DNA of 64,000 nt from Pycnopodia helianthoides (Eukaryota > Echinodermata > Asteroidea > Forcipulatida > Asteriidae): positions 12,446,953 through 12,510,952 of the forward strand of contig CM063256.1 in NCBI GenBank assembly GCA_032158295.1, in the 5' to 3' direction. The notes beneath the pieces were generated by a model. It was not told the origin of the DNA. It saw only the letters and a list, made by a program, of their open reading frames with translations, and did no database searches. The translations under genes and the position numbers were made by a program. This document shows, piece by piece, positions 22,581-34,598 of this stretch. Each line of letters begins with the position of its first letter. Position 1 is the stretch's first letter.

Positions 22581-23089
22581 ATGAAGTCTTGAGGGCATTC
22601 AAACATTTTTGGATATTGCTTTGCAGGTGAATGAACACAAATTGCACCAAACGGACCAAATTTTTGAATACTGGCAAGACTTGCACAGTTCATTAGACCT
22701 TTATCATGCTGCCAACATGTGTGTTTTGAGCTTAGCATGATGAGGCATCAATGTATATTTGGTTTGCGTTACCACCGTGCGAATGTGATAGTACATGTAT
22801 TTACTTTACCGTGTAGATTGTTCTTGTTCGCACAGGGCACTCACACACAGTAGGCAACCCGCACGACGCCCCCCCCCCCCCCTGAGCCAGCCAATTATCA
22901 CCAACCTTTCAGATGCTTGGGGTCAAGCTTTACCTTCCCGTGTTCACCCTGTGATGCACCCTGCACTACCGAAGCAGCAACTTGGAAGCCAACTCCAATC
23001 AAGATTAGAATAGATGCACTTTAATATCAGAGCTCATTCAACACTGGATTCCAGCTCTGCCGTCAGACAAGCATCTCTAACAATCTTCA

Positions 23090-23130
23090 GTCTCCTGATG
23101 ATGACTAGAGTCTAGTTGAAACGGCGAGAC
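23090..23130 (+). other. Hammerhead-ribozyme-like motif, probably decayed
   Basis: GTCTC (23090-23094) pairs with GAGAC (23126-23130). Between them are CTGATGA, a 6-bp hairpin (GACTAG / CTAGTT, triloop) and GAAAC, which is the hammerhead core order. A third stem and a cleavage triplet are not evident. Confidence 0.4.
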
Positions 23131-23883
23131 CAATAATATCACACTCCGAGGCAGTGAAGATAATATGCAAAGTCCCTTCGATCCACATGCAAAAGTATAA
23201 GTCTCTTGATTTCATCCAATCAACTCCGAGGTAGTAGATACACAGCAGGACAAGTTCTTGTCGGAACTAAGTAGTCTCAAAAATGTTCTTAATCTACTCA
23301 TTAGTAAAAAATATCAGGCAGTTCTTATAAGAAATATCTACACAGCATAGTAGATACTATAAACAAATATTGTATATACACATGAGTGCATTTTTGCAGA
23401 ACAAAATCACGATGGTAAAATCTGAAAGCCTGATTTCACACAGTGGTTATATTCTGTGACAATGCACGAACGCAATGCATTCAATGTTTGTTTTATATAT
23501 AAACTCACTCGTAGATCCTTGTCATTTAAATTTGGTTCACAATAAACACAAAATAGACACTGAAACTTGTCCACCCCACACTCTGAAAACTTGAAAAGAA
23601 CTCTTCTGTCCGCTGTGACTAGACCTTGCCTCGTTTGGACAAACGAGTGAGAACGAGAATTTTGGACATGATGCTGCAAAGCATCCGAAGCATCCTACAA
23701 TTATCCATACAGGACTCCTATATTAAAATTTAGAGCGTCATGCCAGTATGCATGTCAAAATATAGGATGACACATGACATGAGTTCCACCAATCACGTGA
23801 CAAGGATCTGTGAGTGCAGTATATAATATCACGTGGTGTCGCCGCAAATCAAATTTTAAAAAAACAAACAATTGTATCTCCTT

Positions 23884-26800
23884 TCAGACTATTTTAATGC
23901 CTCGCATGTTCTTCTTAAGGTTTACCATCGCCAAGCCTTGTTTCTTCTCTTCATCCTTGAATGCTTGCTTGTTAGCCTTCTTCTCAAGCCGTCGAAACTG
24001 CATGACAAAAAAGGAAATCAACACAAAAGTCCACAGTTGTAATTAAATACAATTTGGGGAAGAACAGAGACAAATTGACTAGAATAGGATTTGAACCTGC
24101 AACCTCAGGATTAACGTGCCCGCACGTTGATCAGGAAGTTTCAGGTTCAAATCCCTTTAATCCGAAGTCGCCCTGTCAAAACAGAAATTCTAAAACGAAT
24201 TATAATTTACCCCGTCAGTTTCCTTTGTGGTTGATTACTTGAGAAAATAAAATTTGTTTTTGTCAACGTAATACTGTTGTGCAGGCAAAACTATCACCAA
24301 AGATACAATAAAGTTTCGGCTGAATACAGTGTCTAATTGCTGAGAAAACAGCAAAAACATATCCAGTGTTTTCACACGAACATCGAATCCATTACACGCC
24401 TAGGGAGGTGACAGCGGGTACCAACTGCACCTCTGGCCGCAGCATTCGCAAAGGGACAACAACCCACGGAAATTTGAAAAACGATTTACGCATGAATCGT
24501 TTCTCAGATTTGAATGTTTGAATGGACTTCTAATCAACGGGGCATTTTAGACAAATTATTTTGTAGGATACTTTCTGCAATTACCTTCTTATAACATATT
24601 GAATAAGCTTTCGGATAGAAATTACACATTTCTTTTTCAGGGTGACAAATCATGGTTAAAAATTGATTTAAATGTTAGATAGCTATTGCCAATAAATGCA
24701 CCATCCAACAAAAATAAAGATGTCATCAAATTAGGGGATCCTGTTTTAGTGAAAAAAATGATAAATTGTTTTTTGTTTGGTCAGGTTTTTTTTGCACATT
24801 CATATATCTGAATAATTTTGGGTTGAACAAAGAAAAATTTACTAGAGCAGGACTTGAACCTGCGCCCCCCCCTTTATGTTGGCAGTCATCCCCTAGTTTG
24901 TCAATATCTTTGTTCAGGGGTGCCAGTCAGAAGCCGTTCAACCCAGTACTGTCGTACAGCCAGGGATCGCACCCAAGTTTACTACTTCAGTGGCAGCAGA
25001 GGGACCACTTTAAGGGGATGCAACTTTTAAATTAAAATAAGTTTTTCCTTGTGGGTTTTTTTCTACTTGATTCATATATCTGCCTCATACCTTGATTTTG
25101 GCAATCGACAAAAACCCTGGTGATTTTGAGGACTTTAAATACGAGTTTCTCAAATTATTTGATAGTATTTCAGACAGCAAGAGCTTTCAAACTGATACTG
25201 ATCAACTCTTTTTGGAATGGAAAATTACAAAAAATGTACATTGTCTTCTAATAATTACGTGGCACGTTTCTCTTAACAAAGAAAAATTGACCTTAACAGG
25301 ATTTGAACCTGCGACTTTCTGATTTACGTGCCAGTGCTCCACCAGCTGCGCCCGATGTTGGCAATCTCCATATTGGTCAAAATCTTAGTTCAGAGGGGCC
25401 CCCCAGTGCTACTTGCTTCTCTTCCGAGTCTACAACCCAACCTCATCTTACCTTCCTGTCTTCTTTAACAGCTTGCTTCCTCAGTTTTCTTTCCTCTGGC
25501 GTTTCTTTCCTGTCAGTGGGTCTCGTAGGAGCGATGGACGGCAGAGTGTACTCATCGTGAAGCTCCCTCTCCTGCTGTTTCTTTGTGGGGCCATGACTTG
25601 GGAGGGTATCCAGAGGCATTCCCGTCTTCTGAGAAAGTTGGATGGATCTTTTCTGGAGGGGGGGGTGAGAGAACATAAAGGAATAGAAAAACAGGTAAGA
25701 GAAAGGGATCCTCTCTATCGTTGTCTTACCCAAAACATATTTTCAGCTCTAATTTGGGTCCTACTAGTCAATCCTCAAATACAACAACTCATCTATTACT
25801 GCAGTTGATGTTTTTATGAAGCGGTTCATCATCGTCAACTTCCTTTACTATGAGCAGCCTACAAAGTATACTCGCACATTGGTTGAAGTACAAACAAGCA
25901 GGAGGCAGACAAAATGCACAGGGGCCGATTTCACAAAGAGATAAGACTAGTCTTATCTGAAGTTAGGACCAGTATCTGGTCTTAACTTAAGACTAGTCCT
26001 ATCTCTTAGCATTGCCTAGGACTAGTCCTAAGTTAGAAAGAGTTTTGTGAAATCGACCCCTGGGCATAGAAAAACAGATATGTATGTGCGAGTAAAAGCA
26101 GTTGCCTAGTAATGTTTGGGTGGATGGGTGATTAGCTGAAGGTGACACTGCTTCAGTCTGTTCTTGATGACATCCAGGGCTGGTGACTTGACACTTCGCT
26201 TGGGCAGTAAATTCCACAGGGCGGATGGTGTCTAGGAGCCCTTCAGTAAGTTTGTGCGGATGGATGGAAACAAGGAGTTTCGCGTTATTTCCTCTGGTGG
26301 ATGAGGTGGCTGGGACGAGTTGGGCCCAATTTCATAGCGCTGCTTAGTGGTAAGCAAATTTTTGTGCTTACTGTAGCAGAAATATTTTCGTAAGCATAAG
26401 CATATTTCACAGGTTAGCAAGAAAATTGGGCAGCCAGTTTGCGCGCTCACCATGGATTTGCTTTGTTACATCATTCATTAACATACAGTAAGCACTGGAA
26501 GGTTAGCATGCCCATTTCATTCGCAGCGCTATGAAATGGAAACTTTCACAGTAAGCACAAAATCGGCCGCTTACTTTGGTAGGCTCTTTAATCGTTGTTG
26601 GGTGGTTGTAGAGAGTGGAGTAGGTACTGAGGATTGATTCACAGTCCCATCGCTCTTCTTTCTTGGCTTCTGTGACGGTAAGTTTGACGCGATCTTGTTT
26701 CTCATCTCCATCGGTGTCGACGTCATCATCATCTTCAAAGTCAGCTGGCCGTCTCTCTCCTTCCTCTAGCTTGCCTTCCTTTCGGATATCTCCAAGGGAA

Positions 26801-29800
26801 CTAAAATGGGGGGAAAATATTTAAAACAAATAAAAAGCTAAATGAAAACAAAGATACATCCTTAAAAAGTATCCAGACTTATGATTTTTGTGAAACAGAG
26901 CCAATGGGACAGAATGAAAAAATGATCTACAAGTGGTTCTGTTCTGACACAAACTTCAAAATTCTGTTCATAGCCTCTGGATTATGCATAATATTCTTAT
27001 AAATAATTATTGGCCATTTCAAATTTGTATTTATCAGTGAGTTAGCCTGACGAACTTCTGGTGTGGACAAAAGTGGTTTTGTTTCTTTTAAACTCTTCAG
27101 TGTAAAAATGTTGGACTGAGAAAAATAGAGCCCTTCCACAAATTCAAAACGGGGAATTTAATTTTGCTTTCGGCAAATTGACTGCACTCTCGATTTGGAC
27201 GACAACTGAAACCGAAAGACCAAATGTGTTTTGTTTTTCCTGAAATCACAATAAAACAACCCTTCAAAGTTACCTCTTCTGTTGTGAAGCAATGTACTCA
27301 TCCATGACTTGCTTCATGATAGCATTCTCTGCATCCACCGCACGATGACCATCAATGTCGTCGTGATCTAACGCTCCGATCTCCATGTCATCGTACTGCT
27401 CATATAACTACAATCAAACAAAGGGAAGTATGTGAAATAAAATTAAAATATGTTGGGTTGAACAAGGAAAAACTTACGCTCCAAAGTGCACTCAACTTTT
27501 AACAGGAGGTTTTTCATTGGCGTGTCGTGGCCGAGCTGATAAGAGCACGGACTCAAGCTCTGGTGTTTCTGATCAGCAGAGTGTGGGTTCGAGTCCAGTC
27601 AAGACACTTGTGTCCTTAAGCAAGACACTTAACCATTATTGCTGCGTCCTTCAGATGGGACGTAAAGCCGTAGGTCCCTTGTGTTGTGTAATGCACGTAA
27701 AGAACCCAGTACACTTATCGTAAAGAAAAGGGGTTCGCCTCGGTGTTCCTGGTTTGATTGGCAGCATATTGCTATGTAAAGGAAAAAGGTCTCATACTTC
27801 AAAACGTAGCTACACATACCTTCCACGATAAAAGCTGTAGCGCTTAGAAATTGAGTATTAAACAGTATAAATGTAAAGTATTATTCTTCTTATTCGTCAG
27901 GGAATATTTGTAGACTTCATGATACCTTTTCAAACCTGTCATCCAGGAGTGTCAGTCCATCACTCCTCCTCATGACCGATGATGTGATGGAATAATTGGT
28001 GAAGTGCGACTTGGTCTCCTCAGAGAGGTAGGTTTTCTGGTCGTAGTTGGCGTCGCCCTCGGCATCGCTGTCCTCTAACTCATCGGTTGAATAGTCCTCT
28101 TCGTCATCATCGCTTCCATCGTCTGCACCGTCTGAAGGTCTGCTGGAAAATAACGGGGGGTACATCAGGCCTGGAGGGCAAGGGCATTTTCGTTCTGCGT
28201 AAGGCACTTCCATTGGAAAATCTATCAAGTCTATGTGAATGATCTGAAGGGGCACAAAGGCCAAGACTAGGGCAACAGAGACAACACCTCCGTGCAACAC
28301 AAGGCCCAGTACATTGGTTTTTGGGAGAGCAGATTTTCTGTTAATTCTCTACTTTTAAATTTTCAACAACAGCGTAAAAGAATGGCACGTCAGTGCATAC
28401 GGAATCAGGCATGGAATTTCATGTCAGCGAAGAGACACTAAGGCCAACAGAGGCCATGGCCCCTGTGGCCTCTGTATAATTGCAGGCCTGAAGAATAAAT
28501 ACGTTAATTTCAGTCCACTTGTTTTTTAAGATCAGAAAATCATACAATATAAAACAATAGTGTAACATTGGGTTGGAAAAAAGTTCATCATAATCCCATA
28601 CTTTTCAATGAACACATTACAGACAGTCGTAGCGACAATGGCGTTTTTGCCTGAAAGGATGTTACGCTACACATCAAAGTCAGACAACACTGAAAATACA
28701 ACCACTTCATGAAATATATTTAGGTGGGAAAACTACAAATAGCCAAGTAAGAATGAAGCCCACCTGGGATCTATCTCTGTCTTGTCCTGGGCAATCTGAA
28801 TGAAATCATCCTCAAGTTCATTGTCGGGATCTTCAAAGTCAAAATCTTCATCCATTGCAGCCACCAGATCCGGATCAAGATCAAGCCTCGGACCTAGACG
28901 AAAAAGACAGACGGAAAACCTTAAAAGAAGAATTTTTAACGACTGATACAAACGTTAAAACATATTTGAAGAAAGAGAAATTAAAAAAACTGACACTGCA
29001 TGAGACCCACAAAGACAAGGGACTACAAGGACAGACGAACAAATGTAGGTGTACCAACAATATACCAAAAAGCAAGCGGTCATGTAATAATTATAATAAA
29101 TATTCATGTAGTAGTTGGCCTAATTGTTTTATTTTTTTGAAAATATAGGTAGAGTGATTGCAGATTTAACAGAGCCATCCAAATTATTCCAGTATGTAAC
29201 ACCACGTTGAACAAGGCCGTTTTTATGCACCGAGGTTCGGTTATGAGAAACAAAAAAGATTTTTCTTTGTAGTGCTTCGGGTTTTGTATGAATGAATGCT
29301 AGTAGTTAGAGTAAAAAAACAAGCTAAAACAAGGTGTACAACATGTACTTGTACATAAATTTACCTCATTTCAAATGATAAAGATCATTAAATTTTAACA
29401 ATTTAAGATTACAAAATAAAGCAGCAGTATCAAGAAAACCAGCATTACAAATTATCCTAACAGCTCGCTCTTGTAAAGTAAGAAGCCTATTATATTGTGT
29501 AGATAAATCAATGAAATCAATGACTTTGGAATGCCCTCCAACATGGCATTAGGAACACCAGTAACACCAACAGCTTCAAAAACTAGTATGCACACAAGTG
29601 TAGTGCTGACTTGGCTAAAATGCAACGAATTCCATCAAGGTATGAATTTTGAGTTGACTGCCAAATACAACAAAGTGCAACACCAATATGAAGTCACTTG
29701 ACTGTTAAATGCAACAAATTCAGTCAAAGAATGACATCTCAATTGACTGCCAAATGCAACAGATTTCAACAACTATTACCATTTGGTGCATATTGTTGCA

Positions 29801-32800
29801 TTTAGCATGGTTAGGGTTTAAACCCTTACAGACATTTTGGCTAGCGTGTGATTTCAGTCATCCATTCCTCTTCTCCCAAGTCACTTCCACACCAAATTGT
29901 TTGGACTTGGATTTAAGTTAAAATACTTGAAACTCTGTGATAAGCAGTTTGTTAATTGGGCCCATGTGAATCCTTTACCTTGGCAATTGGCTATAGAAGG
30001 AATTGGGAACCAGTCTTGGGGGTTTTAAAACGCATTTATTTCTACAAGATTTTGTACAAATTTGATGTAGTCTCTGGCTGGTGTAATTTTTGTTCGTTTT
30101 AAACTGTATTTTAAAGCATATTATTTTAAAAAAATTGTACTAGTGGGCAATATTTTTGCATATTTTTTAATGATCTGTATTATAGCTTTTGAAATGCTCA
30201 TCTCAACATATTGAAACCATAAATCTTGCGCACTATAATATACAATACAATACAAAAATGTACTAGTGGGCAAAATTTGCACAAATAATAATAATTTGTT
30301 AAGATCAAACACAGCTTGTGACAATGAGAGACTATTCCATTTTGGAAATCTCCGTAGTCTTCATTTCCATCAAGTAAAATCCCATTTTTCTACTCATACC
30401 CAGTCATGGCACTTTTACAGTCCCGGTCGTGGCACTTGTGTCCTTGAGCAAGGTACTTTACAATAAATGCTTTGCCTTTTGGATGGGACATTAAGCCGTA
30501 GGTTCCTTGTACTGGGATTGGTAGTGCATGTATAAGAACACAGAACACTTATCTAGAAAGAGTTGGGGTTAACCTCTGTGTTTCTGGTCCACACAGCAAG
30601 CACCCTTATTTACAGGTTTCCTCAGGCTTGCGAGCTATAGAGTGATTAAGTTAACTTTTAAGGCATTCTTGGTTTCACTACTGAAATATATCATAATGTA
30701 ACAATAATACCTACGTACCATAAACAGGAGCAGCTTTGTTGAGTAGCCCAACTTTCTCTTCAGTCTTTGAGGGGAATACATCTGACGGAAGACCAAGCTT
30801 GGAGACCTAGTAAGAATTTGATCCAAAGCTTTTAATATGGATTGTACAGTTATAGTCGTGAGAGTTGACCCAGTGTTCTCCTCATGCACAAGCTAGTGTA
30901 TCGAGCCAATACGCACAAGTCGTGTCCCGATACGCGCGAATTGCGGCTGATACACAAAACAAAAACAAAACTTCTATTTTTGGGGGGAAGACTTCAGATC
31001 AAATTCACAAAAATCATTTTACAAAAACATTTAGAATACCCCCGATTGCTCAGTAGGGCTTTAAGTAAAAACCAAAGTAAAAAAAAAACATTCTGAGGAC
31101 CTCATTTCAATTCATTTCAATTTCCTGGGGAAAATCCTGTGACCTCAAAAACACAGTTTTGGTTTTTTTTTCCATAGCAGAATTTGTTTGCTACAGCTTT
31201 ATTCCACGTACTGTCTCTTTTGAACTCCTTGCCTGGTGCATGTTTCCCTCCATCCTACAATCTAGACTGTTTTAAGAGGAATATCAATTCCTACCTTCAG
31301 CTCCCCAGAGTTATTTTTATCTTAAATGTTTTCTTCTTGTAGCCCCTTACCTAGAGTGGCTTTAAGCCTTGTTTGGGGCGAAATTTTTGTTTAATTAAAA
31401 AATTTGGAGTATTTGGGAAGGTTAGGGTTAATGACATACCTGTGGGGGAACCTGATCATTGAAGTGCACTTTCTGATGCTGAGTTGAGGATGATGTCGGA
31501 TCGGACCAGACACACGCTGGATTCACATCTTTCAGATGCTGGAGGTAGTTATATTCATCATCGTAGAACACTCCAAATTCCCTCTCTTTGGTTTTCTGTT
31601 TCTCAAGTTCTTCCTGATGGGACAATTAGAGAGTGATTATTATTATCATAATTAGTGTTTTATTTTATTTCTACCCACAATCAGGCCTGGAATTTCATCT
31701 TAGAGAGGGCAAGGCCATTTTCATTTTGTAAAGGGCACTTCCATTGGAAAATCTTAAAGTCTATGGGAGACTTTTGAAGGGGCACCAAGGCCAAGACCAG
31801 GGCAACAGAGGCCATGGCCTCCGTGTAATTCCAGGCCTGCACAATAAACAGTCAAATGCACAGAGTATTAAATAAGACAAGGAACAAGTAAAACCATAAC
31901 ATCAAAACAGACTGAACAACAATAATGACAAAGTTACCGAAAAGGAAAAACTATTTTTCTTTTAACCAAAAGGTTCAGTCTGCAAAAATAAGTATTAAAT
32001 AAAACAAAATTCAAATATAAACACAAAGGTAAGCATATAAATAGTTACATGTCTGTCTGCTTTTGCTGATGAAGGAACATTGGAATCTTTTCAAAATGTC
32101 TACCTTTCTGGAGAAAATAATAATGTTGGCAACACTTCCCAGCAAATAATACCTTTAGTTTTTGGAACCGTTTATTTAGCATGGCGACAATCTTGGGATA
32201 AAATAGCAAAAAATTTGAAAATTGAAAAATAGTAAGGCCCTGCCTCCTCCTTTTTTTGAAAAAGTCCGGACGAGAAACGTGTTACTTTTTTTACTTGGCC
32301 TAACGGATTATATTGACTGGTCAGAACAGGGGAATGACTAGGGGCAGTTTGGGTTCACACACCTTTTCTTTTGCTTTCTGTTTTTGCAAGAGGACAAATT
32401 TAGAGCTGTCCTCATCTGCCTGCAGCGGATCTCGTTGACTTCGATGAACGAGATGAAAGCTCACGGCACTCTTGCGATCTATGAATGGCTTCTTCTTTCT
32501 TGCCGGCTGCAAAGAAATGAATAAATAACAATAATGATTGCAGGTGTTATAACAGGTGGATATTTTTTTTTCCAGCGAGGTAGTTGAGATGTAATCAAAA
32601 CCAGCGAGGATTATGATTATGAATGCCCCTGCATACACAAACTGTAAAGTATGACAACTACTTGTACAATGAATGTTTCAAATGCTTAGCTGTACCAATA
32701 GACTGATCCATTAAGCTTCGCCCCTTACGTGTTGACCAATCACAACCTTGGCTACGTCACCGTAAGTCCGTCACGCTAAAGTCCCATTAGAAAAGTAAAC

Positions 32801-34023
32801 CAGAATTTTAGCCAACACTATCTACTAAAGGAGTTCTCACAATTTTAGGAGTAACTAAGCATACAGGTACGCTCGAAGAATGCGGCGCACTGTATGCGTA
32901 TGTACGTGACTGTGACTCCGACTCCGCAGAGGCACAGGTATGCTAAGGCCATGAGAATGAAAGTTATAGATTTGCGTCCACCGCCCGCATGCTCTGAAAG
33001 CTACCGCCGAAAAATTTCATTATTTTCACAAATTTCATTTTTTCCACAAAAAAGACTCTGCATCACAAATTTTCAAGTTTCAATTCAGGCCAAACAATAA
33101 AAGGGTTCTGTTTCCGATTTATGTCATTAAAATTGGGTCGGTAGGTCGGAAAGTTTTTTTATTTCACGTTATTTTTTTATTCCGACACATTGACGAATAC
33201 GTCCACGATCGTTCATATGTTGAGCGCAATTAACGGATTTTCACAACGAATTAGGCAAAATTGCGCGCAAACTGCAGTTCGCGCTCTGCAGATTTGGCAG
33301 TTAATCTGCCCGACCTTGCAAATTGTGCGCAATCTTCAGTTTGCGCTCTTTATACTGGCAGTTCAAGCGGCGATTTTTCAAAAGTGTGCGCAATATGCAG
33401 ATTGCGCAAACCCGTGGAATGCGCTTCACACAGCGTCGTGTACACACGTGCACGCATTGAATTGTGGGTTGTTGGAGAAGCTTCTTATACTACGAAAAAA
33501 TAATGAATAATGAAAAATGAAAAAAAGCCTCATGTCATTTCAAAAATGCCCGGACGCAAATCTAAAACTTTCATTCTCGTGGCCTAAATTAATAGCTTCG
33601 AAGGGTCTGCATTCTATAGTCAGATAGTTGACTCTTTTTATTATTTATATTTCATAATTCACAACATTATAATTTGCACCTTTATTTCTGAATTTTATGA
33701 TTATGATTTATTGTTTATAAAAAATCAATGGCACTTATCACACAGCATTGCCATTGATTGAATAATCATAGTGTATTTCCTTCCTCCATGATCATACTCA
33801 ATATAATCGTAACCCTCCATTCTCATAATATTGTTCCCACTGTTCCCACCCATACCGTTCCCATGGCCGGCCATGCCATTATTACACGTAAAAAAAAAAC
33901 ACTTCTTCAGTTCTTGGTTTTTTTTTCACCCTCCATGCGTTGGTAATGTGTCGGTTCATGAAAATGTCTATCTGATATAATATTTCTTTCTATAATATAG
34001 GAAGAGCCATAACACCTTACCAT
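23884..34023 (-). CDS. LTV1: LTV1 ribosome biogenesis factor, 10 coding exons
   Basis: Coding exons on minus: 34023-34021, 32506-32363, 31613-31440, 30806-30719, 28893-28764, 28142-27926, 27407-27274, 26800-26575, 25652-25452, 23997-23884. All introns are GT-AG with matching phases; total 1431 nt = 476 aa plus stop, against 475 in human. Recognisable LTV1 blocks in order: KKKPFIDRKSAVSFHLVHRS (about 5-24), GVFYDDEYNYLQHLK, VGLLNKAAPV, the acidic PDLVAAMDEDFDFEDPDNEL, ITSSVMRR..LDDRFEK, LYEQYDDMEIGALD, RWDCESILSTYSTLYNHP, SQKTGMPLDTLP, and a basic C-terminal helix RRLEKKANKQAF ending NLKKNMRGIKIV. LTV1 is an assembly factor of the small ribosomal subunit that leaves the pre-40S particle late, working in nucleus and cytoplasm. 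The first coding exon supplies only the ATG. Its start lies 575 bp from that of the divergent SLC17A9 gene. Confidence 0.97.
24050..24165 (-). mobile_element. tRNA-derived SINE, family 1, rearranged
   Basis: On minus, GAGGTTGCAGGTTCAAATCC provides a B box; the A-box half is replaced by an inverted repeat of the B-box half (TCAGGTTCAAATCCCTTTAA on plus at 24140). In LTV1 intron 9. Confidence 0.55.
24810..25035 (-). mobile_element. tRNA-derived SINE, family 1, internal deletion
   Basis: The plus strand shows GAACAAAGAAAAATTTACTA, GCAGGACTTGAACCTGCG and then the body (GGGGTGCCAGTCAGAAGCC, TTAAGGGGATGCAACTTTT). The A box is deleted. In LTV1 intron 9. Confidence 0.65.
25258..25410 (-). mobile_element. 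tRNA-derived SINE, family 1, partial
   Basis: On minus, AGCTGGTGGAGCACTGGCAC and GCAGGTTCAAATCCTGTTA give A-box remnant and B box. It abuts LTV1 exon 9 on its 3' side (exon ends at 25452). Confidence 0.65.
25921..26062. mobile_element. Foldback MITE, GGGGCCGATTTCACAAAGAG type
   Basis: GGGGCCGATTTCACAAAGAG on the left mirrors CTTTGTGAAATCGACCCC with a preceding A on the right. The inside is a run of near-palindromic GACTAGTCTTA / GGACTAGTCCTA stretches. A related copy lies at 56157-56283. Confidence 0.8.
26328..26570. mobile_element. Foldback MITE, CCCAATTTCATAGCGCTGC type
   Basis: GGGCCCAATTTCATAGCGCTGC-like left end mirrored by GCAGCGCTATGAAATGG near 26524. The right part runs up to the 3' edge of LTV1 exon 8 (ends 26575), so its exact limit is uncertain. 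Confidence 0.6.
27515..27850 (+). mobile_element. tRNA-Leu/Ser-like SINE, family 2
   Basis: GGCGTGTCGTGGCCGAGCTG head, GTGGGTTCGAGTCC B box, uninterrupted CACTTGTGTCCTTAAGCAAG tail and GATGGGACGTAAAGCCGTAG body. This copy shows the empty site for the MITE in 12920-13253. In LTV1 intron 6. Confidence 0.85.
28168..28492. mobile_element. CAGGCCTGGA-type MITE, long diverged copy or pair
   Basis: CAGGCCTGGAGGGCAAGGGC at the left and ATAATTGCAGGCCTG at the right, with family blocks GGCACTTCCATTGGAAAATC and GGGGCACAAAGGCCAAGAC inside. A second left-end-like CAGGCATGGAATTTCATGTC at 28408 suggests two overlapping copies. Confidence 0.55.
30411..30660 (+). mobile_element. tRNA-Leu/Ser-like SINE, family 2, 5'-truncated
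   Basis: Starts in CACTTGTGTCCTTGAGCAAG and continues with GGATGGGACATTAAGCCGTA, TGTTTCTGGTC and ACAGGTTTCCTCAGGCTTG. No tRNA-like head remains. Confidence 0.65.
31140..31395 (+). mobile_element. 3' fragment of an L2/CR1-like LINE
   Basis: The plus strand encodes, across one frameshift, a string of the type RTVSFW/NSLPGACFPPSYN followed by FKRNI, typical of the reverse-transcriptase C-terminal tail of L2/CR1-like LINEs. It is a short dead fragment in LTV1 intron 3. Confidence 0.6.
31682..31842. mobile_element. CAGGCCTGGAATT MITE
   Basis: CAGGCCTGGAATTTCATCTT at the left and GTAATTCCAGGCCTG at the right are inverted ends of a 160-bp element. Interior GGCACTTCCATTGGAAAATC and GGGGCACCAAGGCCAAGACC match 54853-55019. 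Confidence 0.85.
33180..33460. repeat. GCGCAAACTGCAG-type short imperfect tandem repeats
   Basis: In LTV1 intron 1, GCGCAAACTGCAGTTCGCGC is followed by GCGCAATCTTCAGTTTGCGC and GCGCAATATGCAGATTGCGC at roughly 75-80 bp spacing; each is itself a near palindrome. The function is unknown. Confidence 0.5.
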
Positions 34024-34598
34024 TTTCACTTCTTGTCTGATTTACAAAATAAAGGGTAAATCTTCTTGTTATCAACAGCCAGTTCTCTCTCTATTTTAAG
34101 TCATCATGTCGAAATCCTCACACACATGTTGGTGTTTTAACTGCGCATGTGCGTGACAGTTAGACCTTGACCTTTTGTTAGAGCGCGATATTAAGTCGGC
34201 GCAGGATTATCATTATACTGACCGCGCATTACAGCAATAATGCGCTTTCTTTTTTTACAAATCGCAATTTTAAAACTTAAATGAAAGAAAGGGAGGTGAC
34301 CAAGCGCATTTCACCAAAATGCGTGCTTACTCAGGAAGAAATATGGTACTTTTTGCGCAGATTAATGTTCTTCAAATGCGTAAGTTTTGAACCAAACGCA
34401 TAAGTTGACCAACGCATACTGAAGGAAAGAGTTTCAAAGGTCATTGTACTTTCTGCATGCGTGGCATTTAAACGTGAACAAGCTAAGTAATTGGACTGTT
34501 TACAAACTCTTGTGTTGGTCAGTCGGCAAGAGAGGATTTCCATGTGGACTTTGAACGAGATCTTCTGATTAATCTCTGCTGATGTTATTATTAATATT
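34024..34598. promoter_or_regulatory. Divergent promoter region of LTV1 and SLC17A9
   Basis: The 575 bp separate the two start codons of head-to-head genes. TGCGCATGTGCG at 34142-34153 is close to the NRF1 consensus TGCGCATGCGC, a frequent site in shared housekeeping promoters. CCTTGACCTTTT at 34163 resembles a nuclear-receptor half-site on minus. From 34224 to 34462 there are repeated GCGCATT/ATGCG/ACGCAT words, including an inverted pair GCGCATTA (34224) and TAATGCGC (34238). No TATA box is obvious. Confidence 0.7.

Larger units (their letters stand above)
20651..23883. other. Intergenic region between subtilase and LTV1
   Basis: No coding exon is visible. It holds an inverted repeat (20701-20822), worn AGCAG-type MITE pieces around 21390-21560, a SINE (22311-22580), a poly-C run at 22868-22881 and a hammerhead-like motif (23090-23130). 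The LTV1 3' UTR must occupy part of its right end. Confidence 0.4.

Noticed and set aside
25443..25808. 131-codon plus-strand open frame
   Set aside because: It is the shadow of LTV1 exon 9 on the opposite strand.
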